Assembly (NCBI GenBank): GCA_003024985.2
Contig: PXIH01S0000773.1
From: Euperipatoides rowelli
Lineage: Eukaryota; Onychophora; Udeonychophora; Euonychophora; Peripatopsidae
Reading direction: 5' to 3' (one strand)
DNA: 21,482 nt
Shown here: in pieces, positions 1 to 9,191 of the stretch
How positions within the stretch are numbered: the first letter of the stretch is position 1
How the letters are laid out: each line of letters opens with the position of its first letter
Made by a program: the position numbers and the translations under genes
The notes under the pieces: model-generated
Databases searched by the model: none
What the model saw: only the letters and a program-made list of their open reading frames with translations
Told to the model about the DNA's origin: nothing

Positions 1-641
1 AAAAAAAAACTCTGATAGAAATATTTATAGTGCGCTGGTTTAAAGTTTTGCTTTATAAAAAAGAAAGCCATTAAATTTTAATTGCCAGACATTTGCAGGC
101 CGCAATAGATGACGTATAGGGCCGCATGTGGCCCTCGGGCTGCGTGTATGAGACCCCTGATCTAAAGGGTTGATGGATGATCTAACAAAAATTTTCAAAT
201 ATCTTTTGAAATGCCCAAGGGAAAATTCAAAAAAAGACTTATCAAGAATACTCCAGATCTTTATATTTCTTTGTGTGATTGAGAACCTTAATCTATTTAA
301 TTTAGAGTTTCTCTGTTAAATTCCATATTTATGAGCATTTCCAAATGTTCTTGTGTTCAGTGAAAACAATCCATCAGTACCGTAATTCCATTTACTACAA
401 CCTTTTTGTAGATAAAAATTAAGTCATTTAAAATTTTCCTTTATATGGGTGATAAAGTTGTGACAAATGGTCTTTCAATTACATTACTAATATAGGCATA
501 CTTCATTAAAACATAGATATTTATTTAGTATTCCCAACATTTAGTTTTTTTTTTTTTTTTAAATAAATCACAGGGCTTTCCTTTGTGAACAAATCTTCTA
601 GCAATCTATTTAAAATAGCTTATATGTTAACTGATTTGCAG
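1..641. other. Intronic or upstream DNA of the DDIAS-like gene
   Basis: AT-rich DNA before the first recognised exon. It must contain or lie beyond the exon for the N-terminal zinc-binding part of the OB fold, but I could not find that exon here: no open stretch with paired Cys-x2-Cys motifs next to splice sites is visible. It holds a hAT-like end (121-159) and a T run near 547-560. The stretch 631-641 is the acceptor of the next exon. Confidence 0.5.
121..159. mobile_element. hAT-like transposon terminal fragment
   Basis: GC-rich island in AT-rich DNA. It reads GGCCGCATGTGGCCCTCGGG and then continues to end in GAGACCCCTG. Reverse-complemented, it begins CAGGGGTCTC, the style of terminus found on many hAT elements and their MITEs in animals. 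The related GC-rich tract at about 95-120 is probably subterminal. ATCTAAAG, the next 8 bases (160-167), could be a target-site duplication, but no matching copy is seen. No transposase remains. Confidence 0.5.
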
Positions 642-727
642 ACTAAAATGGATATTTACATTCAAATGTATGGTGCCCAGATAAATGTAAGCCTATTGTC
701 CTTTGTTGACGATGTTTGTGCAATACC
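642..727 (+). CDS. DDIAS: DDIAS/noxin-like gene, internal exon (OB-fold end)
   Basis: Seen: an 86-nt open stretch with acceptor TGATTTGCAG before it and a GTATGT donor at 728-733. Read in frame 0 from 642 it encodes 28 residues plus two bases, so it ends in phase 2. The next exon at 904 starts with the single base needed to complete that codon, so the two join cleanly. The peptide core (I-Y-I-Q-M-Y-G-A-Q-I-N) lines up by eye with the F-V-I-T-V-F-G-S-C-L-D strand of vertebrate DDIAS, which lies just before the part encoded by the large exon. Known: this is the RPA-C-like OB fold of DDIAS. Inference: it is a true exon. A competing donor, GTAAGC at 687, would break the phase. Earlier exons lie outside the window or were not recognised. 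Confidence 0.6.
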
Positions 728-903
728 GTATGTAAAATGAAGCTGATCTTGCTAAAGCAAGAAATTTTATTGACAAATTTTCTACAGACACAGGATTCAA
801 TAACTGATATAAGAAATGTAATTAGTTAACATTAAAAAATATTTGTGTGTAATGTTTAAAAATTTATACTGTATATACTGTATATATATTTTTATTGTTT
901 TAG
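728..903 (+). other. Intron of the DDIAS-like gene
   Basis: A 176-bp phase-2 intron from GTATGT to the pyrimidine-rich acceptor TTTTTATTGTTTTAG. It contains a TACTGTATATACTGTATAT word run of the kind seen throughout the window. Confidence 0.6.
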
Positions 904-3040
904 ATATATTTGCCAGGCTGAAAATGAAGACATTCGAGATTTTGACACATTTAATATTAGCAAGCTTATATCCAGCGCTATAACTGATATCTTGGTTGGA
1001 TCTATGTTTGTGTTTGGCTTAACTCTACCTGAAGGCGTGTTTAGAAAACTTATCCCAAATTCCCATAAATTATCCTGTATTTGGAATGCTGTTATTCAGA
1101 AAACTCCGAATGAAAATTCGTTGATATGTTCTCAAATGATAAATCCTCTTCCTCAGAACATTAGGATTTCTGTTGTTGATATTTTAAACAAACATTCAAC
1201 GATAAAAGGATTTGAGAAAAAGCCATCTACTTTTCTTTCAACCTTAGCTGTCCATTCACATAATTGGGATGACAGTGAAAGTGATTACTTTTCAGATTCA
1301 TCAACTTTGCTACCCGACATATCCGAGGATGTTACTGAAAATAAATCTACCTGTGACTCTACAGGCTTATATGAAAAGACTTTAGTAGATTTAAGTGAAT
1401 CTGGTGGCTCTCGTTTAGTTATAGGAAAAAATAGCGTAAACAGTGAAGGTGCTGTGCAAAATAGCGCTAATATTGACGACTCACTTTCAAATGTGAAATT
1501 ACAAAAATCAAACAATTCTCAAGTAGAAAGGCTAAAACTTGTCAGTATGAGTAAAGAACAATGTTTATTTATACCTGAATCTGATCCAACCACTCTAGAT
1601 TTACATAATAATGTAACAATTTTAAATCGATCTTTTAGGAAGGAAAATATTGGAGTCAATTCTCCCAGTACTTCTTTTAAGAATGAGATTGAACCTTTAT
1701 CAAAAGTTAATGACTGTCTATGTATAGATTCTAAAGAAAAAGGTATGATTTTTGACTCCAATGAAATTATTCAAAGTAACACTATTACATTTAATTCAGC
1801 AAGTTTGTCTTGCGGATATAGGCAAACAAATACTATAAATATTGATTTTAAAAATTCTGAAATACATGATCATTTAAGTTTATCCACTTCAGAAAATAAT
1901 AGTTCATTTTCAGAAAAATCTGCTTTATACAATGGTCATTTATCATCAATAATAGCTAATGATATTGAAACTGATCCTCCATATTCTGAAGAATTGGATG
2001 TGTTTTTGAATAAAATTCAAGAAACCATCACTTGCAGTCGGGAATTAACATTACAAGCCCAACAAGTCAGTAATAAACAACAACTATTGAATTCTAACGC
2101 TAACAATTCTTTAGTGTTTGAAAAACAAACTTTAGATTGTGGTCACCGATTTAAAAAAATAAAGCTAATGAACATGGATAGGGTGAAAAATGACTTGAAT
2201 AATCCTACTGAATCTTCTCAGATCCTGGACATAAACAGTGTCCCAATTAACCCTTCCCAAAGCTGTAGAGATTTGACGAAAACTATCAGTAAAAAATCTT
2301 CAAAAGATTTTAATCCATTTTTTGGAGAAGCAGTTTTAAAAATTCCCACAGAAAATTTATATGAACCCAGCATAAATAATTTAACAATTGACAGCGAACA
2401 TTCTTCACCTTACGACATACAAAATAAATCAATTCTCAAATTTCACTCTGATGAATTTAATACTTCATGTGATTTATTTAGTGACATTTCAACAAATGAT
2501 ACTGCTGAGGAGAATATTTCACATTCAAACTCTTCTAATGATTCATCGAAATATGTGTCGGCTGTAACTTATAATGAACTTTTGATGAATACTGGTACCA
2601 GTACTTTGAAAGTGGGAAATATTTCTGATGCCACACAATCAATTAGTATACGCCGAAAGTCTAATCTGCATTTAAATTTGGAATGGAAAGACAATGGATG
2701 TACAGTTTCTTCTGGAAGTAGTACAAATAATGGAAAACTAGGGAGTAATAATTCTTTTTATTCTCAAGATTTGTTTGAATCGTCTCAACCCCCAAGCTGC
2801 TCCATATCAAAAACATTTTTTTGCTGTAGTACTCCTTTAAACAGGGCTAGAAGTTATTCTCCAAAAATGAGCCAATCATTGTTTTCTCAAACATTCGATC
2901 AGAATGAAACAAAAAAATACACCTGTTCACAAAAAAGTATGGATTATAGTGCTGATCTTTTTTACGACAACTTTGAAACAAGTGAACAAAGCCAAAGAAA
3001 TTCTTTAATATATAGTATGGATTTATTTAGTTCACAATAA
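904..3040 (+). CDS. DDIAS: DDIAS/noxin-like protein, terminal exon
   Basis: DDIAS protects cells from apoptosis after DNA damage. Vertebrate copies have an N-terminal RPA-C-like OB fold and a long disordered Ser-rich tail. This exon gives 711 residues after a split codon, and a TAA ends it. The start opens with Y-I-C-Q, matching the human R-Y-I-Q region. ITDILVGSMFVFGL (981-1021) then matches the human VETCFVGQSFIFGV helix/strand. A block with hydrophobics and V-V-D (1117-1200) follows, comparable to human VIDYF. The tail is Ser/Asn/Asp-rich. It contains PPYSEELDVFLNKIQ (1976-2020), the counterpart of human PFSESLNKFLAVLE. The C-terminus has YSQDLFESSQ, YSADLFYDNF and YSMDLFSSQ, resembling human ASADLFDD and SPELFS. 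These matches are from memory, not a search. The human protein is 998 residues. Here 740 are visible, and the N-terminal zinc-ribbon part is missing from view. The reading frame is intact. Confidence 0.78.
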
Positions 3041-3250
3041 TGACAAATGTTTTATAAAGATTATAATTATTTATAAGATGCTTATCCGTTATAAACTGAT
3101 AAGCATTGTAATTTGTTAAATATTATTGTAATTTATAGCTGTATACATATGAAATAAGCGGACTTTAAATACTGTATATAAATTGTAATTAGGCTAATGC
3201 TATATGTAAATTGATAAAAATTATTAAATGCAAATTCTTCAGCTAACTCG
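3041..3250 (+). other. Probable 3' UTR of the DDIAS-like gene
   Basis: AT-rich sequence after the stop codon. An ATTAAA hexamer at 3223-3228 is followed by a GT-rich stretch (about 3247-3290), the usual layout of a polyadenylation site. AATAAA is not seen at a better position. The cleavage site is inferred. Confidence 0.35.
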
Positions 3251-4388
3251 GTGTTTCTCTACAGTAATCTGTAAAGTGTTTAAAGGTGTACATCACAATT
3301 TTTCATGCCAAAAAAATATTTAACTAATTTTAAGTGAGCAGGAATGAAATATAATATTGATTTAGTAAGAAAATACAAGTCCTCAGATAATGTCTACATA
3401 AATTATTACAAAAATTTTAAACTATACATAATACAGCATATACTGTACCTAACCAATCATGTCTTCGAGAGTTTAAAGACTTTCTTGTTGACATCTTTGT
3501 ACATTTTATTGGTTAACTGCTATACTCGCTAAAATTTGAGCAGTGGCGGATTTATAAGTGGGTACGCTGATGGATGAGACCAGGACACATTATATAATTT
3601 TGTGCAAAATATACGGTACAGTACCGATACTTAAACTTATTTTTCAGTATAGCACTTACAATCATCTAGTAAGATAAAAAATACATTTTAAAACAATATG
3701 TTTTTAATAAACTCATGTTTTTTTTTAAAAAAATACCGGTAATACTATAGATGAAAAATGTGTGAAAATTAAATTCTCAATCTTTTTTTTTTTCATGTTT
3801 ATAAGCACTTTTAGACAATTTTAAGTTTTTAGTAGCTAAAGCTTTTCATTCATTAGATAGGCATCTAATCTTACAAGTTCCAGATTATTAGATTTACAGT
3901 ATCTAGGTCCCCGTGTGCAGTAAATTCTAAGGATGAGGATGATGTGCATTCAAAATAATGGCATTTCTCAATGAGGATTTTTTTTTTTTTTTAAAAATAT
4001 GCTTTAGGTGATCATTTTTTTTGTTCGTTTATTTTAAATACCCTATTTTATTGTGTAAAGTTTCTTTAGTAACATATTTGAATACTTGCATTGATTACAT
4101 TGACAGCATATATACTGAATCTGTTGATTTATTCTGCCTTATAAAAAAAAAAAAGNTGAAATAATTGAAAATTTGGAAGAACTGAACCAGCCATTCTTTC
4201 ATGAATATTTTGTGTATATAATGTACGGTACTGTATATACAGTATATAGGTTATACTAAAACAAACCTAAATATTATTACTGATCGACCAGTGTACATTC
4301 CTTTTTTCTGTGCGCTTAAAATATACGTACAGTAAATAAAAATACCAATAAACAAAATTGACTGCCCAATCTTAAGTCTAAGGCAAAG
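3251..4388. other. Intergenic, with one hAT-like end
   Basis: No gene is seen. At 3541 the sequence CAGTGGCGGATTTATAAG resembles the CAGTGGCGGAT terminus common on hAT elements, but the other end and transposase are not identifiable. The rest is AT-rich with T-run/A-run junctions (3717-3733, 3979-3997) and TACTGTA-type words (3402, 3613, 4229-4247). Base 4156 is unresolved. Confidence 0.45.
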
Positions 4389-4670
4389 TTTTTTTTTTTT
4401 TTTTTTTTGGGGGGGGGGGGGTTATGGCAAATTGTGAAATCAAGAAGTGTTTACATAAATTGTCCGATAAGAAAAGATCCATACACCTACCTCAAAAGCC
4501 ATGGGCACATCTTGTACCCTACTGGTAAATCGAGATGCATGTCCCTTATAACTACTGTATATTCATCCTTAGCACGAGTGGTGAAAAGTCTCCATTATTT
4601 TAGTAGGTGAGACCAACTCATGACCTTCAAGTCATTAGTCAAGTAAGTAGGTTATATATCCACTTAAAAA
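4389..4670 (-). mobile_element. tRNA-derived SINE (degraded) with C13-A20 tail
   Basis: Read on the minus strand, about 4660-4605 contains CTTGACTAATGACTTGAAGG, then a tRNA-like box B (GGTCATGAGTTGGTCTCACC). A unique body of about 185 bp follows, and the unit ends in 13 C then 20 A (4421-4389). A tRNA-like head followed by a body and an A tail is the SINE layout. Box B has a G where GTTCGA is expected. Box A is not clear and no target-site duplication was found. Confidence 0.38.
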
Positions 4671-5019
4671 AACTGTGCTACAATAAACTTTTTTTTTTTA
4701 TTATATTTCACACCCGAGGGTGAGAATGCCTTTAATTGCTTATTTACAGATCGGTATATTTATAATTTTTATTATTCACAATCTTCTAATCTGCTGCAAT
4801 CTCCATTATCTTCACCCCATCTTCAGAATTGTTTTTTTTTTTTTTTTAAATGTCTCTCCCTTGTGGGGGAAACGATAAATTTTATTTACAGGGATAATAC
4901 AATATTTTAATTATAATTCATAAATCTTNCTTTTCTTGCTCTTATAAATGGGATATATTTAAAAAAATGGTTAAAAAAATATCTGACCTATATAATGTCT
5001 GATCCAGGAAAAGTGGTTT
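4671..5019. other. AT-rich intergenic spacer
   Basis: No gene is seen. It contains a T run at 4833-4847 and an unresolved base at 4929. Part may be the body of the tRNA-like repeat that starts just to the right, since on the minus strand that repeat reads into this stretch. Confidence 0.35.
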
Positions 5020-5092
5020 CCCCTGGATTCGAACCGGCTACCAACTTGAGCAATCCATCTTGACCGCTAGACTAGGCATGTAGTGCCTTTTA
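5020..5092 (-). mobile_element. tRNA-like SINE head
   Basis: On the minus strand the sequence has a box-A-like TAGTCTAGCGGTCAAGA (compare TGGTCTAGTGGTTAGGA of Glu/Asp tRNAs). About 30 bases later comes a perfect box B core, GGTTCGAATCC. The T stem has two mismatches and the anticodon stem does not pair, so it is not a working tRNA gene. A tRNA-derived SINE or tRNA pseudogene fits best. Confidence 0.5.
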
Positions 5093-5149
5093 AGTTTGTT
5101 CTTCTCACGGGCCTTTTTCCCAGCTTCAGTTTTTACGAAAGCCCGTCTG

Positions 5150-5420
5150 TTTTTTCACTAGCGTCTGGCTACCAAACCATTGCTCATTCCTCACAAAACT
5201 CGCCGTTGGCTGATTGAAGTTGTGTCATTAAAAAAAATAATTAAAAAAAAGGTATATTGCACCTTTTGATTATCATAGCGTTGGGGCATAGTGAATTTCA
5301 CATGTAGTTGGAGTTAGGGCTCAGGATAAGGCTAGGACTCTAAATAATAATAAGCATCTGAGCCAATATGCCATTTGTGAGGAATGGGCAATGCTAAGTT
5401 TGATACCCAGATGCTAGTGT
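5150..5420. repeat. Imperfect inverted repeat, arms about 63 and 69 bp
   Basis: The right arm (5352-5420) contains TGTGAGGAATGGGCAATG, then CCAGATGCTAGTG. The reverse complement of the left arm (5150-5212) contains TGTGAGGAATGAGCAATG, then CCAGACGCTAGTG, with AATCAGCCAA matching CTGAGCCAAT at the outer side. The arms are 140 bp apart. The left arm abuts the tRNA-like head, so these look like two copies of one repeat family in opposite orientation. Confidence 0.6.
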
Positions 5421-6024
5421 TTTTTTCTGCAGACTGGTGTTTAAACAGATTTTTTGCTTATATCAAAATACTTTTGGAGACATAGGCTCGGAAAAAAAAC
5501 ATAGAGGTACTGCCCCCCCCCCCCCTCCATTTTTTCCAGATCAAANCACATCACCGGAGTATATGTACAAGATTCTCGGAGTCCGTGATTGATAGCACAC
5601 GATCACAGTGCCTTAACAATCTTTTATCTTATAAACATTCAAATTTTTCAATAAATTTTGTTCATTTAAAGTACAGTACTTCCTTCCATCACATGGTGAA
5701 GTTCCTTTTCTAAATCAAGCTAAACCTTTATAGGCCTATTGTAGTCATCAATCGTTCTACATTCTTTTTATTCAGAAAATCAAAAAAGTTAAAATCAATG
5801 AAAAAGTCTCAAGTTCCTTTAAAAAAAAATCATAATAATATACTATATACAGTACATTTGTTGCAGCGTGGTTAAGTTATTTGCAATAGATGGGCAATAA
5901 AAGCTAAACTAAAATACGGGGACGTCAAACACTCCAGATTTCAAGAGAAATGCAATTTTTGAAAACTAAGTACGGTATTATATAGAAACAATTTGATTTA
6001 GTTTTTAAAGCTTCATAGCTTAAT
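5421..6024. other. AT-rich intergenic spacer
   Basis: No gene is seen. It contains a C13 run at 5513-5525, an unresolved base at 5546, and TACAGTAC words at 5664 and 5849. Confidence 0.4.
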
Positions 6025-6690
6025 TTAAAGGTCAAATGCAACAGATTTTTTTTTAATTTTTTTTTTATTGATTTTCAAAGATTTTTACTAAAAAAAAATT
6101 TCCACCAGAAAAAAAAAAGTTATTTACAATTCAATTTTTAAAATTGTCTTTAGCTCCTCCCCATTAAAACAACATTGTCCACTGTACACACCAGGGGAGA
6201 TATTTTGTGACATCATAGCTTAAAAATGAATAGAGATTGCTATACTTAACTATAGAATATTTGCTATATTTGTCAGCTTAAAGCTGGAAATCATATGGTC
6301 TAAATGTTTAAATACTTGTAAAAAATTATAATCAAATTCATCCTTTGTACTATTATAGTCCAATTTGTTTTTTTTTTAAAAAAAAAATACCTTTAATACA
6401 TGTTAAATCATTACAAAGAAAACACTGTAGAGACAATTTTATCATCAAATAATCTCAAACCAAAAAAATGTTGAATCTTCAATTTGTAATCTCAGACTGA
6501 GGATAGCAAGTCTTAATTTTATCTTTAAATAACATTTTTTTATGCATTTTAATTTATTTTTTTTCAAGTGGAATTTTTTTTATCTTTGAAAATCAATAAT
6601 AAAAATAATAAAAAAAATCCATTACATTTGACCTTTAATGCATTTCTCCCCCCCTCCCCCCAGATTGTACTTTTAATGTGGAGCTAATTC
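6025..6690. repeat. Inverted repeat, MITE-like, about 80-bp arms
   Basis: The left arm (6025-6105) starts TTAAAGGTCAAATGCAAC and later has ATTGATTTTCAAAGAT and TTTCCACC. The reverse complement of the right arm (6567-6638) starts TTAAAGGTCAAATGTAAT and has ATTGATTTTCAAAGAT and ATTCCAC. The arms are separated by about 460 bp. A second, weaker similarity links 6147-6178 to the reverse complement of 6662-6687 (TTAGCTCC followed by CATTAAAA). Its order relative to the first arms is swapped. No coding sequence lies between the arms. Confidence 0.55.
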
Positions 6691-7850
6691 TTAAAATCCT
6701 GTGGTTTTACATTATAAATTATGATTATATACAGTACATTATTTAAAATTATTTAAACCATGTCAGTGAATTAAAAGCAATTCCTATTTGTAGTCCAGTC
6801 AGTTTAGGTGAAAAATTTCTACACTAACATGTGCTCTTTAGTTCTGTTATACAATAGAATCTTTGACTAAAATATCAGTAAATGATTTAGAAAAAAAAAC
6901 ACAAGCCAAATATCTTTTTTAATCATTTTTATTTTCCGATAAATTAGAAAATACATAAAATTAAATAAGAGAAACCTAATTAATCTTAAATACCTCAAAC
7001 AGATGGGAGGGGAATTGGGACTAAGAAAACAGCTTATATACTGCATCTAAAATGAAAAATTACCTTTTTTTTTTCTCTTATTATTATGATTGCTATGAAA
7101 TAAGAATGTCTATATATATATATATATTGTACAGTATATGCACATTACCTTTGAAATTTACAATAATTTTTTAAACCATAATAAATGACAACTAAAAGTT
7201 ACAAAAAATAAAACTTTTATTTTTCAATGCAAAAGGTCATACCATTTTACATGTATAAAATTTTTACAAATGTTTCTCTTAGAAATCTGTACAGCAAATA
7301 AATCTTTGTCACAATTGGAAATCTACATAGTAGATTTATATAATTTACATTATGTACATCTGAAATTTTGTGTTCAAAACACAAAATAAACAAAGCAACC
7401 TTGTTATAAACTGAATTCCACCAATTTAAAAAAAAAAAAACTTCATCAGGAACCTAAAAATTGGGAACCAAAAAAAAATTCCCATTATAAAACAGTAATA
7501 TATTGAGAACCTGGTTGCTGCTTAGATAAGATACCTAGCTTTATCTATTATTTAGACACGTGTTTTTAATATAAAATAAATAAATAAAAATAATGCATAA
7601 TACCAACAATTACTTATTATCCAAGAACTATTGATAATTACATTAATTTATCGCAACATTTAAAAATAAAATGTTTCTTAATTCATCACGAGTCTAAATT
7701 TCCATCAGCCATTGATACATTGTGGGAAGAACAATCATGGTTATACTTTGGTGGTTTTCATTTATACAAATTTTTATTTCAAGAGTTCAACCACTTTCTA
7801 ATAAATAAATAAAATGAAGGAAACACCAATTTGATTTTTTTCCTTCAGTG
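6691..7850 (-). other. Intergenic and probable 3' UTR of the repeat-protein gene
   Basis: The part next to 7850 is the likely 3' UTR of the minus-strand gene. A minus-strand AATAAA at 7216-7221 is one candidate polyadenylation signal, and others occur in this AT-rich DNA. A (TA)n run lies at 7111-7127. No other gene is seen. Confidence 0.35.
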
Positions 7851-9191
7851 TCATGTTTCCATAGGTTCTTCATTTGATTCACTTTTTGATGCTACTGATG
7901 ATAATGGGTCTGTAACTACAAGTGCTGCTGCCGAAAGATTGTCTTCTTTTATTGTATCGTCGGATTCCATCATATGGACATCACTAGAAATTTCCTTGGT
8001 AGTACTACAATCCATTTTATCAATAATTTCTTTGTGTAAAATACTCTTTTCAGAAACATCATCTGGGGGGATTATTTCCTTTAAATCATCTTTTAATTGC
8101 TCAATTGGTTCATCAACCTCCATTACAACAGGGACTTCAACTTGGGCTTCAGCCATAATTTTTAGTTCATCTGTAGTTTCAACTTGGTCTTGTATTTTAT
8201 CTTGGGATTCAGTTTTAATTAAAGTTTCAGAGTCAACTTTCATCTCGGTTTGAATTTGTGATTCTGGTTTAAACAGAGGTTCAGCTTTACTTGGAGCGAT
8301 AACCTTATCTTGAGTATCTGTTTTATTTAGGGCCTCTATTTTAACTTGGATACCATCTGTAATTTGAGGGTCTACTTTACTGGGGATATTAACTTTACCT
8401 TGGATATCTGTTTTAATTGGGGCCTCTACTTTAATTTGGACATTAACTTTTTCTTGGATATCTGTTTTAATTGGGGCCTCTACTTTAAGTTGGACAGTAT
8501 CTTTAATATGAGGCTCTACTTCACTTGAGACATTAACTTGAATATCTGTTATACTGGGTACCTCTAATTTAACTTGGTCAACAGGTTTAACTAGAGGTTC
8601 TACCTTACATGGGATATTAATTTTATCTTTATCTGTTTGGATTGGAGCCTCTTCTTTAATCTGAAGCTCTATTTCACTTAGGACATTAACTTTGTCTTGA
8701 ATATTTGTTATACCTGGTGCATCCAATTTAACTTCATCAACAGCTTTAACTAGAAGTTCTACCTTAGTTGGGATATTAACTTTATCTGGGGTATTTCTTT
8801 TGCTTTGAGCTTCTACTTTAAGTTGAGGCTCTATTGGAACAGTAACTTTATTTTGGACATCCAGTTTAGTTTGGGCTTCTACTTTAATTTGGTTGCCAGT
8901 TTTAGGTTGAGGTTCAGATTTACTTGGAACGTTAGGTTTGTCTTGGATGTCTATTTTATTTTGGACACTTGGTTTAACAAGAACATCAGCTTTCGATTTG
9001 ACATCAGTTTTAACCTGGGCTTCACTTTTAACGTGGGCTTCACTTTTAACTTTTTCTTTATCTTTACTATCTAATTTACTCTTAACTTCGGAATCAGTTT
9101 CAACCGGAGTATTAGGCACAATTTTCTTTTCAGAAGAAGTGCTTGGTGCATAGATCGCAGGAGATGTAGCTCTATCAGCTTCTGCTGTTAC
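7851..9191 (-). CDS. Lys/Val/Glu-rich repeat protein, terminal exon
   Basis: I do not recognise the gene. The minus-strand open stretch runs 446 codons from an acceptor (TTTCTCTCTAG, just right of 9191) in phase 0 to a TGA at 7853-7851. Residues 1-45 are Ser/Thr/Pro-rich. About 45-330 is a chain of degenerate repeats with alternating Lys and acidic residues, built on a VEAPIKTDIQxKVN unit. One 18-residue unit is repeated back to back, and a longer period of about 53-57 residues (K-V-N-I-P-x-K-V-E-x-L-V-K ...) is also visible. The last 110 residues are acidic (VVMEVDEPIE, HMMESDDTIKED) and end EEPMET. It is highly charged, with no membrane segment, and probably disordered. The acidic tail suggests a nuclear or scaffold protein, but that is a guess. 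There is no in-frame ATG near the start, so earlier exons must lie to the right. Confidence 0.7.
   Translation of the reverse strand, partial: VTAEADRATSPAIYAPSTSSEKKIVPNTPVETDSEVKSKLDSKDKEKVKSEAHVKSEAQVKTDVKSKADVLVKPSVQNKIDIQDKPNVPSKSEPQPKTGNQIKVEAQTKLDVQNKVTVPIEPQLKVEAQSKRNTPDKVNIPTKVELLVKAVDEVKLDAPGITNIQDKVNVLSEIELQIKEEAPIQTDKDKINIPCKVEPLVKPVDQVKLEVPSITDIQVNVSSEVEPHIKDTVQLKVEAPIKTDIQEKVNVQIKVEAPIKTDIQGKVNIPSKVDPQITDGIQVKIEALNKTDTQDKVIAPSKAEPLFKPESQIQTEMKVDSETLIKTESQDKIQDQVETTDELKIMAEAQVEVPVVMEVDEPIEQLKDDLKEIIPPDDVSEKSILHKEIIDKMDCSTTKEISSDVHMMESDDTIKEDNLSAAALVVTDPLSSVASKSESNEEPMET
8402..8488 (-). repeat. 54-bp-period direct repeat inside the repeat-protein exon
   Basis: A 33-base stretch is identical at 8402-8434 and 8456-8488, an offset of 54 bp or 18 codons. 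It encodes V-E-A-P-I-K-T-D-I-Q twice. The exact identity amid diverged neighbours points to a recent duplication or gene conversion. Confidence 0.8.

Noticed and set aside
1285-1761. Minus-strand open frames inside the DDIAS-like exon
   Set aside because: Antisense shadows of a well-supported plus-strand coding exon.
3344-3532. 62-codon plus-strand frame after the DDIAS-like gene
   Set aside because: AT-rich, Tyr/Ile/Lys/Asn-biased translation expected of non-coding DNA, with no splice support.
4407-4610. 67-codon plus-strand frame
   Set aside because: It starts in the poly(G) run and covers the SINE-like body. No coding evidence.
5020-5092. A functional tRNA gene
   Set aside because: Box A and box B are present, but the T stem has mismatches and no anticodon stem forms.
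8402-8488. CRISPR-like array
   Set aside because: Repeats lie in frame in a eukaryotic coding exon, vary elsewhere, and have no unique spacers.
7831-9153. Plus-strand open frames across the repeat-protein exon (7831-8253, 8346-8528, 8805-9074, 8938-9153)
   Set aside because: Antisense shadows. They stay open only because the minus-strand repeats are in multiples of three and low in stop-complement codons.
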